The notes: generated by a model not told the origin, from the letters alone. Shown: positions 1 to 7,792, counted from the first letter of the stretch. The stretch is 14,841 bases of DNA from Hungateiclostridiaceae bacterium UBA1305 (GCA_002307275.1 DBTX01000045.1:1-14841), one strand, 5' to 3'. Program-made: numbers and translations.

Positions 1-1
1 T

Positions 2-310
2 GTAAATATGGCAGTAATGACCGCGCTGGCAGGAATATGCTTTACATCGCGGTTGAACGCCGCCTCTCCCCAGTCAGGACTAAACTTCGAGCTTGATGCA
101 ATAGCAGCGTGTTTCATAGGCGGAGCATCAGCGTACGGTGGCATTGGATCGGTCATCGGCGCAATTATAGGAGCTCTGGTAATGGGCGTTCTGAATAACG
201 GCATGAGCATCATGGGCGTCGGCAGCGATTGGCAGCAGACAGTAAAAGGTATGGTACTTTTAGCTGCAGTTGCGTTTGATGTGTACTCCAAAAAGAAAGC
301 CAAAATGTAA
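2..310 (+). CDS. Sugar ABC transporter permease, C-terminal part (XylH/MmsB/GguB type), 5' truncated by window edge
   Basis: This is the last ~102 codons of an inner-membrane permease of a monosaccharide ABC importer; the reading frame is open through the window start, so the real start lies outside. The visible part has the conserved end of the family: a RLNAASPQSG segment, then FELDAIAACFIGGASAYGG, a glycine/alanine-rich membrane helix (roughly GSVIGAIIGALVMGVLNNGM), and the terminal DWQQTVKGMVLLAAVAFDV segment ending in KKKAKM. That ending is typical of the xylose/multiple-sugar (XylH, MmsB, GguB) branch, so xylose, arabinose or galactose are plausible substrates; the exact sugar cannot be read from this fragment. 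The ATPase and binding-protein genes are expected upstream. A small hairpin follows the stop codon. A link with the xylan-related aguA nearby is inference only, since aguA is on the other strand. Confidence 0.9.
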   Translation, partial: VNMAVMTALAGICFTSRLNAASPQSGLNFELDAIAACFIGGASAYGGIGSVIGAIIGALVMGVLNNGMSIMGVGSDWQQTVKGMVLLAAVAFDVYSKKKAKM

Positions 311-331
311 ATGGATAAAAGGAGCGAACTT

Positions 332-350
332 AAGAGGAATGTCCTCTTTT
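332..350 (+). terminator. Probable terminator of the sugar ABC operon
   Basis: A 7-bp stem AAGAGGA (332-338) and TCCTCTT (342-348) with a 3-nt loop lies 22 bases after the permease stop, and the T tract overlaps the stem end (TTTT at 347-350). The short U tract makes it a weak intrinsic terminator. Confidence 0.5.
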
Positions 351-414
351 GACGCTAAAGCTGTACGAATGCTATTGTCCCAAAATAGAGAGAGATGCTG
401 ATGTTCAGGACAGC

Positions 415-1710
415 TTAAAGCATAAAATTCTTATTTAGATTTTTATGGCTGAAGCTGCTTTTTTTCGCTGCATAATCTGCAACGATCTGACCATGTCCAA
501 TTAGATTGTATTTGTATATGACAAGGCCCTCCAGACCCACAGGGCCTCTGGCGTGAAGCTTTCCGGTGCTGATGCCGACTTCCGCGCCAAGTCCGTATTT
601 GTAGCCATCACTGAACCTCGTTGAACAATTCCAGAAGACGTTGCCTGAGTCTACCAATGACATGAAACGGGCGGCATGCTCCTTGTCTGTGGTTACGATC
701 GCATCGGTATGACCCGAACCGTAGGTATTGATATGGTCAATGGCTTCATCAAGGCTGTTGACGACCTTGATGGATAGTTTGTAATCCAGATACTCTGTTT
801 TCCAATCCTCTTCGGTTGCGGGAGCAACAGGGATGACTGTTAATGTTTCCTGACAGCCAAACAGCTCGACCTGTTTATCATCTGCAGCTTTCTTGAGCAG
901 GGGGAGGAAGTCTCTTGCGATATCCTTGTGGACCAGCAGCGTTTCAAGTGCATTGCAAACTGCAACATATTGTATCTTGGAGTCCATGGTGATGTTTACC
1001 GCCATTTCAAGATCGGCACCTTCATCTATAAAACAATGGCATATACCATCAGCATGACCCATTACAGGTATATTCGTGTTATTCATGATATATCTTACGA
1101 ATTCATTTGAACCGCGTGGAATGACCAAATCGACATATTTATCCTGCTTAAGCAGTTCGTTGATATCCGAACGGGTTTCGAGCAGTGCGCACCAGCCGGA
1201 AGGTATTCCGGCTTCCTCTGTGGCTGAAATGATAAGGCTGGAGAGTATGCGGTTAGTTTCCAGAGCCTCTGAACCGCCTTTCAAAAGCACAGCGTTGCCG
1301 CTTTTAAGGCAGAGTGTCGATATTTGCACCAGTGCATCCGGCCTGGATTCAAATATGATGCCGATTGCACCGATTGGACAGGTTACTTTGTACAATTCCA
1401 AACCTTCATCCAATTCAGTGGATGAAAGTGTATTTCCAACCGGATCCTCAAGCTTAATAAGGCTGTGGATACCGTCTATGACTTCAGAAAGTTTAACTTC
1501 ATCGAATTTTAACCTTTTCAGCAGCGGGAAAGGGATATTATCTGCTTCACTTCGCCTGATATCCTCTTTATTGGCATTAAAGATCTCTTCCTTATGAGCC
1601 AGAAGCACTTCTGCTATGCACAAAAGAGCTTTGTTTTTTTCATTGCTGTCGACTGCGGCCAGCATTTGCGATGCCGATTTGACCTGGCGGCAGATATCAG
1701 TTACATTCAT
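415..1710 (-). CDS. proA: Gamma-glutamyl phosphate reductase (glutamate-5-semialdehyde dehydrogenase), proline biosynthesis
   Basis: The 431-residue product reduces gamma-glutamyl phosphate with NADPH to glutamate-5-semialdehyde, the second step of proline synthesis from glutamate, in the cytoplasm. It shows the aldehyde-dehydrogenase-like ProA fold: PIGAIGIIFESRPD at about 112-125, LKGGSEALETN at 143-153, PRGSNEFVRYI at 198-208, the catalytic cysteine C252 in YVAVCNALETL, and the late block STRFSDGYKYGLGAEVGIST followed by KLHARGPVGLEGL. Length is close to the usual 415-430, with a basic tail (KKSSFSHKNLNKN) after the normal end. The ATG at 1710 has a good ribosome binding site (AGAGGTG, 5-6 bases upstream). 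It lies 84 bp downstream of aguA on the same strand, so read-through from aguA is likely. Its usual partner proB is 2.5 kb away on the opposite strand, which is unusual. Confidence 0.96.
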   Translation of the reverse strand: MNVTDICRQVKSASQMLAAVDSNEKNKALLCIAEVLLAHKEEIFNANKEDIRRSEADNIPFPLLKRLKFDEVKLSEVIDGIHSLIKLEDPVGNTLSSTELDEGLELYKVTCPIGAIGIIFESRPDALVQISTLCLKSGNAVLLKGGSEALETNRILSSLIISATEEAGIPSGWCALLETRSDINELLKQDKYVDLVIPRGSNEFVRYIMNNTNIPVMGHADGICHCFIDEGADLEMAVNITMDSKIQYVAVCNALETLLVHKDIARDFLPLLKKAADDKQVELFGCQETLTVIPVAPATEEDWKTEYLDYKLSIKVVNSLDEAIDHINTYGSGHTDAIVTTDKEHAARFMSLVDSGNVFWNCSTRFSDGYKYGLGAEVGISTGKLHARGPVGLEGLVIYKYNLIGHGQIVADYAAKKSSFSHKNLNKNFML

Positions 1711-1781
1711 ATAAACACCTCTTGCTTTTTTGGTGGTATTGTTCTGCTATTGTGTTGCCTATATACCGGGATTTTATTTAG

Positions 1782-1796
1782 AGTATATCATATACT
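1782..1796. promoter_or_regulatory. 15-bp palindrome between aguA and proA
   Basis: AGTATATCATATACT is a perfect inverted repeat of 7-bp arms around one central base. It overlaps the aguA stop codon and sits about 72 bases upstream of the proA start. It could be an operator for proA or a weak hairpin; AT-rich composition makes chance possible. No convincing sigma-A promoter was seen for proA alone. Confidence 0.3.
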
Positions 1797-3903
1797 AATA
1801 TATCTGACGACCCTTATTATCCGGAATACCGCTCTTCCTGTAAAAATATGAATTCACGACATCGCACCATTCTTTTGAATGTTTTGCCTGCTCTGCTAAA
1901 CGATTCAATACCCGCTCAAAGGTTTGCGGAGGGAGCAGATCCTTCATACCGCTCCATTTGATTACCAATTGCTCCGCTTTTCCGGTTCCTTCAAAATGGC
2001 TGTCATAGATATGCTGTATGAGTGTTTTACCTGATTTGAGTTTCTGTTTGTACAATACGCGGTGGAAGAACAGCAGTAATTCCTCCGGACAGGTCTTCGG
2101 GTTTTCATATAGTTCAGATACGGGTTTATTATATCTTCCTGCATAGCCGGTTCCGGCTGCTACTGTCCTGTCAACACCCAATCCTTCGTGATCCGCTCTG
2201 TGGTATGTACCCCATGCGGAATACTCATATCCATCGACATTGGGTCCATAATGTTGATTAGGATTAACCATCCAGCCTATGCCTAATGGAGAGGTATAGC
2301 TTTCATAGATGTGATGTGATTCGAGCAGCATGCCTGTAATGGTATCCAAAAGGTGTGGATTGCATCCGAAGGTCTGAATCACCCACTCTTTGGCAATTTC
2401 TTCAGAGCTTAGTCCTGGATTCCAGGCAAGTCTGCCATAACAATAAAAATTAGCCTGTGCCAGGTCATGACCAGTCCAGTTCATGTCATTGCCAATATTG
2501 GCAACAGCTGTGATACCTGACAGTCTGCCGCTTGCAGCAGCTCCGGAAAGAAGGCTTGCAATTGTTGAACCAGCACCGTCCCTGTATGTATCAAAATCGA
2601 ACACATCCTTCCACAGAGGTGCAAGGTAGCATAGATGCCTCTGCTGACCAGTGTATTCCTGCGTTATCTGGAATTCAAGAACAAAGTTTGTCTTTTTCAG
2701 ACCTCCAAGAAGTGGTGATACAGGTTCCCTGACCTGGAAATCCATTGGTCCGCTTTTGATCTGCAATAATACGTTATCTGCAAACAGGCCGTCCAGAGGC
2801 ATAAAGTTATCATATGCTGCATTAGCACGATCAGTAACCCTGTCTCTCCAATCCTGAGTACAGTTGTAAACGAAGCAGCGCCATATGACAAGTCCTCCGA
2901 ACGGCTCGAGTGCTGCCGCCAGCATATTGGCACCTTCTGCATGGTTTCTGCCATAGGTAAAAGGACCGGGACGGAATTCTGAATCGGCCTTTACCAAAAA
3001 ACCGCCAAAATCAGGTATGGTTTCAAAGATTTCCTTAGCTTTGTTTGCCCACCAGCTTTTAACACCTTCGTCCAGTGGATCGGCTGTATCCAGCTTACCT
3101 ATCTCCATTGTGCTGCAGTAATTGATACTAAGGAATGTCTTTATTCCATATTTCCGGAATATTTCAGCCACTTTGGCAACTTTGGGGAGGAAAGCACTGG
3201 TAATAAGGTTGGTCTCGGTTTTATGAACATTGACATTGTTCATAACTACTGCGTTAAGACCTATAGAAGCCATGAGTCTTGCATAATCGCGGATCCTTGA
3301 TAAGTCCATTATAAATTTATTATCTTCAAAAAATATTGAACTGCCGGCATAACCCCTTTCAATTTTTCCATCCAAATTATCCCAGTGATTAAGCATACGG
3401 AGTCCTGTCACGGGATTTTCCAGCAAATAGATGTCCTGTGTCAGAGTTCCACACTGCACCAGGCGTAGGAGTGCATACACTCCATACAGTACACCGGCGC
3501 CAGTCTTTGCTGTAATCAGAAGATTTTTTCCCGAAGCAGTATTGCAATATTTTATAATATAACCTTCAGAGCCCAGTTTATTCCACTCTTCTTCTGGAAC
3601 GAAACTGTCAGTTCTGACAGGACCCGCAAGTATTTCCAATAGTATGGAGCCGCTTTTTGCGGGACTATCCACGACCTTCGGCATTTTCCCTGTTAATAGC
3701 TTCAGGGCGCATTTCAGCTCATCTCTGGCGGTATCCAGCAATGGATCCCGGCCAAAGGTGTATATACTTTCTGGCAAAGTATGGCTGTATATTGTGCCAT
3801 CCTTGTCTATACCCGCGAAAGCAAGCCAGGCATCATAGCCGCTGTCGGGATGCCTTCTTATATTGATTGTATTCATGTTACTTCTTCCCAGGTTGGTTTT
3901 CAT
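1795..3903 (-). CDS. aguA: Alpha-glucuronidase, glycoside hydrolase family 67
   Basis: The ~702-residue product cleaves alpha-1,2-linked (4-O-methyl)glucuronic acid from the non-reducing-end xylose of short aldouronic acids made from glucuronoxylan. No signal peptide is visible, so it should be cytoplasmic and act on imported oligomers. Family marks in order: GYDAWLAF near the N-terminus; the LRMLNHWDNLDG segment and RIRDYARLMASIGLNAVVMNNVN (TIM-barrel entry); FGGFLVKADSEFRPGP with the likely general acid E309; VIWRCFVYN; LDGLFADNV; KSGPMDFQVREPVSPL with D388; and FQITQEYTGQQRHLCYL with E416. The 28-residue spacing of D388 and E416 equals that of the catalytic Asp/Glu pair in characterised GH67 enzymes. 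I chose ATG 3903 because AAAGAAAGGGA precedes it by 4 bases; an in-frame ATG at 3933 has no ribosome binding site, and ATG 3876 (after GGAAG) is an alternative. Expression is probably under catabolite control (see the cre site). Confidence 0.96.
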   Translation of the reverse strand: MKTNLGRSNMNTINIRRHPDSGYDAWLAFAGIDKDGTIYSHTLPESIYTFGRDPLLDTARDELKCALKLLTGKMPKVVDSPAKSGSILLEILAGPVRTDSFVPEEEWNKLGSEGYIIKYCNTASGKNLLITAKTGAGVLYGVYALLRLVQCGTLTQDIYLLENPVTGLRMLNHWDNLDGKIERGYAGSSIFFEDNKFIMDLSRIRDYARLMASIGLNAVVMNNVNVHKTETNLITSAFLPKVAKVAEIFRKYGIKTFLSINYCSTMEIGKLDTADPLDEGVKSWWANKAKEIFETIPDFGGFLVKADSEFRPGPFTYGRNHAEGANMLAAALEPFGGLVIWRCFVYNCTQDWRDRVTDRANAAYDNFMPLDGLFADNVLLQIKSGPMDFQVREPVSPLLGGLKKTNFVLEFQITQEYTGQQRHLCYLAPLWKDVFDFDTYRDGAGSTIASLLSGAAASGRLSGITAVANIGNDMNWTGHDLAQANFYCYGRLAWNPGLSSEEIAKEWVIQTFGCNPHLLDTITGMLLESHHIYESYTSPLGIGWMVNPNQHYGPNVDGYEYSAWGTYHRADHEGLGVDRTVAAGTGYAGRYNKPVSELYENPKTCPEELLLFFHRVLYKQKLKSGKTLIQHIYDSHFEGTGKAEQLVIKWSGMKDLLPPQTFERVLNRLAEQAKHSKEWCDVVNSYFYRKSGIPDNKGRQIY

Positions 3904-3946
3904 AAAATCCCTTTCTTTCAGTGCTATCTGCATTTGCAGTATGAAA

Positions 3947-3952
3947 ATTATA
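3947..3952 (-). promoter_or_regulatory. Predicted -10 box of the aguA promoter
   Basis: On the minus strand this reads TATAAT, about 40 bases before the aguA start codon. No good -35 is present (TGAAAG with 18-bp spacing is the best), which suggests the promoter is weak or activator-dependent. The cre-like site overlaps the -35 region. Confidence 0.55.
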
Positions 3953-3962
3953 TAGTTAAATT

Positions 3963-3976
3963 TATAAACGCTTTCA
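3963..3976. promoter_or_regulatory. Catabolite-responsive element (CcpA/LacI-family operator) at the aguA promoter
   Basis: TATAAACGCTTTCA matches the Gram-positive cre consensus TGWAANCGNTNWCA at 13 of 14 positions; only the second base differs. It lies immediately upstream of the predicted TATAAT box of aguA and covers its -35 region, the expected position for repression by CcpA. A dedicated LacI-family regulator of xylan genes could use the same type of site. No regulator gene is in the window. Confidence 0.7.
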
Positions 3977-3989
3977 CGAGGGGGTTATC

Positions 3990-4012
3990 ATGCAGCAAAC
4001 TTTACGCTGCAT
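3990..4012. promoter_or_regulatory. Inverted repeat upstream of aguA, candidate operator
   Basis: ATGCAGC (3990-3996) and GCTGCAT (4006-4012) form a perfect 7-bp inverted repeat around AAACTTTAC. The centre is about 60 bases upstream of the predicted aguA transcription start, an activator-like position, just beyond the cre site. There is no T tract, so a terminator is unlikely. Confidence 0.35.
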
Positions 4013-4079
4013 ATGCTGGGTGAGGATAACTATAACATAAAGTGATTTAATCCTTTCTACCTAATAATAAATATTGTGA

Positions 4080-4115
4080 TACAATTTTTCAATGGCGAAA
4101 ATGAAGTAAATTGTA
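4080..4115. repeat. Inverted repeat in the aguA/proB divergent region
   Basis: TACAATTT (4080-4087) and AAATTGTA (4108-4115) are perfect 8-bp arms separated by 20 bp. It lies upstream of both promoters of the divergent pair. It may be a binding site, but AT-richness makes chance plausible. Confidence 0.25.
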
Positions 4116-4137
4116 ATAATTGAAGGAGATAGGTTGA

Positions 4138-4166
4138 TTTACGTTTGCAGGTTGTTAATGTATAAT
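4138..4166 (+). promoter_or_regulatory. Predicted sigma-A promoter of proB
   Basis: TTTACG (4138-4143), a 17-bp spacer, and a perfect TATAAT (4161-4166). It predicts a leader of about 100 bases before the proB start codon. Confidence 0.65.
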
Positions 4167-4177
4167 AGTGGTATCAG

Positions 4178-4225
4178 AAAAGGGACATATCCGATAAAGT
4201 ACCAGACCTGGAGATGCCCCCTTTT
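4178..4225 (+). promoter_or_regulatory. Long-range stem in the proB leader
   Basis: AAAAGGG (4178-4184) can pair perfectly with CCCTTTT (4219-4225), closing a 34-nt loop that itself contains CCAG-AC-CTGG. The stem lies in the predicted untranslated leader, 45 bases before the start codon. It has no T-box signature (no TGGNACCGCG-like sequence), and I recognise no riboswitch class. Confidence 0.3.
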
Positions 4226-4270
4226 AACGCAAAAGTAAAATGACGAATAAGAACTTGGAGTGACTCTAAC

Positions 4271-5092
4271 ATGAACGATGAGAGGGCAGTATTGGGAAAA
4301 GCAAAAAGGATTGTAGTAAAAGTCGGCACATCGACGCTCACTTATGATAATGGGAAGGTGAGCTTTACCAGAATCGACAAGCTGGCAAGAGTACTCTCAG
4401 ATTTGCTCAATCAGGATAAAGAGGTCATACTGGTGACATCAGGAGCGATTGGAGTGGGTGTCGGTAAGCTCAAACTCAGGGAAAGACCCAAAACAGTGCA
4501 GGAAAAGCAGGCTGTCGCTGCAGTTGGGCAATGTGAACTCATGCATATTTATAGTAAATTCTTTTCCGAGTATGGGCACATAGTGGGACAGATCCTACTT
4601 ACCCGCGATGTTGTTGAAGAGGAACACACGAGGCGAAATGTAATCAACACCTTTGAGACTCTTTTGAAGAGTGGGATTGTTCCAGTTGTAAATGAAAATG
4701 ACTCGGTATCGATAGATGAAATAGAGTATGGCGAAAAACTTGTATTTGGTGACAATGACACTCTTTCGGCAATTGTTTCAGTTCTGGTAGATGCGGATCT
4801 GCTCATCATCCTGTCTGATATAGACGGCTTCTATGACAGTGATCCCAGAAATAACAGCAATTCCAAATTGTTGTCCATTGTGCAGGAAATTACCCCGGAA
4901 ATTGAAGGGTGTGCCGGTGGAGCAGGATCGAGACGCGGAACCGGTGGTATGATAACAAAATTAGCGGCTGCAAAACTTGCAAATGCAAAAGGCGTGGATA
5001 TGGTGCTCGCCAGCGGTTCAGATCCTGAAATCATCATGGATATTATCGCCGGTGCAGATGTAGGGACGCTGTTTACATCCAAACAACAGTAA
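4271..5092 (+). CDS. proB: Glutamate 5-kinase, short form without PUA domain, proline biosynthesis
   Basis: The 273-residue product phosphorylates glutamate to gamma-glutamyl phosphate with ATP, the committed and usually proline-inhibited step. It is an amino-acid-kinase fold protein: VVKVGTSTL at about 15-23 (phosphate-binding lysine), VILVTSGAIGVGVGKL at 52-67, PVVNENDSV in the middle (glutamate site), FGDNDTLSAIVS, LIILSDIDGFYDSDPR (nucleotide region), and GTGGMITKLAAAKLA near 225-239. It stops after the kinase domain; the C-terminal PUA domain of the ~367-residue E. coli type is absent, as in many short-form ProBs. GGAG lies 10 bases before the ATG. It has its own promoter and a strong terminator, so it is a single-gene unit, not part of a proBA operon; proA lies across aguA on the other strand. 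Confidence 0.96.
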   Translation: MNDERAVLGKAKRIVVKVGTSTLTYDNGKVSFTRIDKLARVLSDLLNQDKEVILVTSGAIGVGVGKLKLRERPKTVQEKQAVAAVGQCELMHIYSKFFSEYGHIVGQILLTRDVVEEEHTRRNVINTFETLLKSGIVPVVNENDSVSIDEIEYGEKLVFGDNDTLSAIVSVLVDADLLIILSDIDGFYDSDPRNNSNSKLLSIVQEITPEIEGCAGGAGSRRGTGGMITKLAAAKLANAKGVDMVLASGSDPEIIMDIIAGADVGTLFTSKQQ

Positions 5093-5100
5093 ATCCAACA

Positions 5101-5140
5101 AAAAATACAGGGGTTTGATGCACAATACCCCTGTATTTTT
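5101..5140. terminator. Strong bidirectional terminator between convergent proB and the PBP gene
   Basis: A perfect 13-bp inverted repeat, AAAAATACAGGGG (5101-5113) and CCCCTGTATTTTT (5128-5140), with a 14-nt loop. It has a U tract on each strand (T 5136-5141 on plus; A 5100-5105 read as U on minus). It lies 8 bases past the proB stop and about 50 bases past the PBP stop, so it can serve both genes. Confidence 0.93.
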
Positions 5141-5191
5141 TATTTGCTATTGAACCTGATATCTATTTTCTGTAAATCATGAATCATATTT

Positions 5192-7681
5192 CTACGGCAG
5201 TTGTATGGCGGAATTGGTCTCATTACTGTCGACCGGTGTCTGGGTTAAGTCAATCGCCGAACTTGTGTCGTTAGAAGTCGGGCTGCCATGGATATTACAA
5301 TATTCTCCCGCAGGTAGTTCATATATTACATCCTTGGGCGCTGGTTCACCTGGTTTTACAGGTACATATGGCGGTGTTCTCTGGATGAATACCTTCGATA
5401 TCACCTTGTCGGGCGGACAGTATGGCCCGGCAAGCAGATTGCGCTTGTATATATCCTGGCTTTCCGTACAGACCTGTGCCTGTACATGAACAGTACAAAG
5501 ATCATCGTCCCTGGGTTCTGTCCCCTTAATGAAGTATTCCATTCTTGTGGCATTTCCTCTTGGATCTTGAGCACACAAAGCTGTGGCAATTTTACCTGAA
5601 TAAATACAAATTTTCTTTTGAACTATACCGGCGGGCGGTGCTGCAAATTCTTTTTTTGCCAGTCCGCTATGGACTTTTTTCATAACAGCTGCCCATATGA
5701 TCATTGCCTGATTATATTCTGCTTTTTCGAGTGTAATCGGTTCAGTGCCATTGTTATCATAGCCGTACCAGACAGCAGCGGTATAATATGGCGTATAGCC
5801 CACAAACCATTTGTCGATATTACTGCTGGTTGTACCTGTTTTACCTGCAACCGGCATTCCTACGGTTTTCTCATTTACATAGGCCGCCGCTGTGCCGGAA
5901 TGCGGGTAAGTCTGCTCTTTGCCCGTCGTGACGCCCTTCATCATATCCTGCATGAGGAATGCCGTCTGTTCGCTATATGCAGTCTGATAAACAGGTTTTT
6001 TATCTATCAGCTTTTTCCCTGTACTGTCCTTGACAAGCGTAAAAGTTGTAGGCTCATAATACATGCCTTTGTGTACAAAGGGTACATAGGCGGCTGCCAT
6101 CTGAAGCGGGTTGACGCCTGTTTCGAGTCCTCCCATTACAAGGGAAATATACTTTTCATTTTCTCTGTCTATACCGACTTTTTTCAGGTAATTTACAGAA
6201 TTGTCCGCACCGAGTATATCTCTCCAGATCTTTACGGCCACTACATTTACAGAGTTCTTAAGACCGTTTCTTACTGTAGTGAGGCCATCGTGCGTATTGT
6301 CATAGTTTCTTGGGTATTCCTTGTCAACGTTCTTTCCAACTCCAGTCATCATATATACAGGTACATCATCAATGATTGTTGCTGGAGTGATCAGCTTCAA
6401 GTCAATTGCAGGGGCGTATACGACCAGGGGTTTGATGCTTGATCCCGGCTGCCTTCTCATCAGTGAGGAGGATGCCCTGTTCAGTGTATTGCTTGCCTCC
6501 TTCTTGCCATATCCGCCGTAAAGCGCCCTTACCTGGCCGTTCTGTGGATCTATGATGGCCATTGCGGCTTGCGGATGCTCAAGTTGTCTATTTGCCGTTT
6601 TATTTACTACAGGGAAATATTCATCATCCGTAAATACCTGATCCATGTCGGCTTGTATGGATGGATCCATTGTTGTGTGAATTTCCAGACCGTTGTTGTA
6701 AATCATAAATTTAGCCAGTGTAGAGGAGATATTTAATTCCTTCATAAGGGCATCGCGAACATCTATGATAACCTGATCCACAAAGTAACTCTGCACACTG
6801 GTGACTTTCGTGGATTGATCTTTAGATGCATATTTAAGATCTTCCACCATTGCTTCATCATGCTGCGTTTGGTTTATCATGTTAAACTTTAGCATTTGAT
6901 TTAAAATTACTTCCTGCCTGGTCTTGGCGTTTTCACGTCCTTTTTCCGTAAAGGGATCAAAGCGGCCAGGGCTGTTTGTGATACCTGCCAGTACTGCACA
7001 CTGCGCAAGTGTCAATTCCTGAACAGGTTTACCAAAATATTTCTTTGAAGCGGACTGCACACCGTAGCAGCTGTGGCCCCAATAACTTATATTCATATAA
7101 AGCTCGAGGATCTGCCACTTTTCAAGCTTTCGTTCGAGCAGTATTGCGGCGTACCACTCCTGAACCTTGCGCTGCAGAGAGGGGGTATCATTTCCTGTAA
7201 TATTCTTGACAACCTGCTGGGTGATGGTACTGCCGCCATGCGTGGGTGTTCCGCTGCTTGTCAGATAACTGAGGCCTGCACTGAAAATTCTTCTGAAATC
7301 TATGCCTGGATGTGTTTCGAAGCGTTCATCTTCAATAGCAATGATTGCATCCTTTAAAAATTTTGGAGCCTCCTTGTCCGTAATCGGTTCACTGTCCTTG
7401 TTGTCTTTGCCGGTAAGCTTTTGTATCACATTACCTTTGGAATCGGATATGACTGTTGTCTTGTTGGATAACACCATTGCAAGCTGTTCGTCACGGATAG
7501 GCTGAGCTGTTTTTATGTAGCCATAAATTGCACCGCCAGCTATGCCAGCCAGAGCACATCCTATTACAACGAAAAAAATTACTAAAAACTTTACAACAGT
7601 GAATATGAACTTCCTCACGGAAGATACCTTTTTGACTTTTTTTGCCGCTCCGTTGGGAGAAGGCTTGGAACTGGACCTCAT
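5192..7681 (-). CDS. Class A penicillin-binding protein (PBP1A type): peptidoglycan glycosyltransferase and DD-transpeptidase
   Basis: The 829-residue bitopic membrane protein polymerises lipid II and cross-links stem peptides outside the membrane. A basic cytoplasmic N-terminus (1-24) is followed by a membrane anchor at about 25-55. The GT51 domain has AIEDERFETHPG (catalytic E117), HGGSTITQQVVKN at 148-160, and RKVQEWYAAILLERKLEK. The transpeptidase has PGSSIKP (active serine S414, K417), SVN at 477-479 and KTGTT at 614-618. The tail (about 690-829) contains six cysteines, a PPYVPVKPGEPAPKD proline stretch and a Ser/Thr/Asn-rich end. The start is secured by AAGGAGG 6 bases before ATG 7681. 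Gene order near M23 and bactofilin genes fits a cell-wall role. ponA/pbpA-type naming is possible, but orthology is not certain from sequence alone. Confidence 0.95.
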   Translation of the reverse strand: MRSSSKPSPNGAAKKVKKVSSVRKFIFTVVKFLVIFFVVIGCALAGIAGGAIYGYIKTAQPIRDEQLAMVLSNKTTVISDSKGNVIQKLTGKDNKDSEPITDKEAPKFLKDAIIAIEDERFETHPGIDFRRIFSAGLSYLTSSGTPTHGGSTITQQVVKNITGNDTPSLQRKVQEWYAAILLERKLEKWQILELYMNISYWGHSCYGVQSASKKYFGKPVQELTLAQCAVLAGITNSPGRFDPFTEKGRENAKTRQEVILNQMLKFNMINQTQHDEAMVEDLKYASKDQSTKVTSVQSYFVDQVIIDVRDALMKELNISSTLAKFMIYNNGLEIHTTMDPSIQADMDQVFTDDEYFPVVNKTANRQLEHPQAAMAIIDPQNGQVRALYGGYGKKEASNTLNRASSSLMRRQPGSSIKPLVVYAPAIDLKLITPATIIDDVPVYMMTGVGKNVDKEYPRNYDNTHDGLTTVRNGLKNSVNVVAVKIWRDILGADNSVNYLKKVGIDRENEKYISLVMGGLETGVNPLQMAAAYVPFVHKGMYYEPTTFTLVKDSTGKKLIDKKPVYQTAYSEQTAFLMQDMMKGVTTGKEQTYPHSGTAAAYVNEKTVGMPVAGKTGTTSSNIDKWFVGYTPYYTAAVWYGYDNNGTEPITLEKAEYNQAMIIWAAVMKKVHSGLAKKEFAAPPAGIVQKKICIYSGKIATALCAQDPRGNATRMEYFIKGTEPRDDDLCTVHVQAQVCTESQDIYKRNLLAGPYCPPDKVISKVFIQRTPPYVPVKPGEPAPKDVIYELPAGEYCNIHGSPTSNDTSSAIDLTQTPVDSNETNSAIQLP

Positions 7682-7741
7682 GAACTTCCTCCTTGTTAAT
7701 AAAGTAAATCTTTGTTATGTATTTGGACTATTGGCAGTGTT

Positions 7742-7792
7742 AATATGTTCCATTCTGTACAGTGAAAAGATTGGATAAGTATGGAACATATT
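7742..7792. repeat. 12-bp inverted repeat at the 5' end of the PBP leader
   Basis: AATATGTTCCAT (7742-7753) and ATGGAACATATT (7781-7792) are perfect 12-bp arms around a 27-bp spacer that contains the palindrome CTGTACAG (7755-7762). The right arm begins about at the predicted transcription start of the PBP gene, so the minus-strand mRNA would start with this hairpin; alternatively the arms are operator half-sites. On the plus strand it is followed by seven T, but no plus-strand gene reads into it. Confidence 0.7.

Noticed and set aside
358..414. AAGCTGT/ACAGCTT repeat downstream of proA as a terminator
   Set aside because: The arms are about 43 bases apart, overlap the end of proA and are not followed by a T tract on the minus strand.
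4134..4238. Short TTG-initiated frame of 34 codons after GGAGAT upstream of proB
   Set aside because: The Shine-Dalgarno is only 3 bases from the TTG, and the frame contains the predicted proB -10 box, so it would not be transcribed from that promoter.
4168..4270. T-box or amino-acid riboswitch before proB
   Set aside because: No TGGNACC-type antiterminator sequence, specifier loop or terminator-antiterminator pair could be identified.
5618..6442. 274-codon open frame on the plus strand opposite the PBP gene
   Set aside because: It overlaps conserved transpeptidase motifs on the other strand; its Cys/Phe/Tyr/Ile-rich translation resembles no protein and no ribosome binding site was seen.
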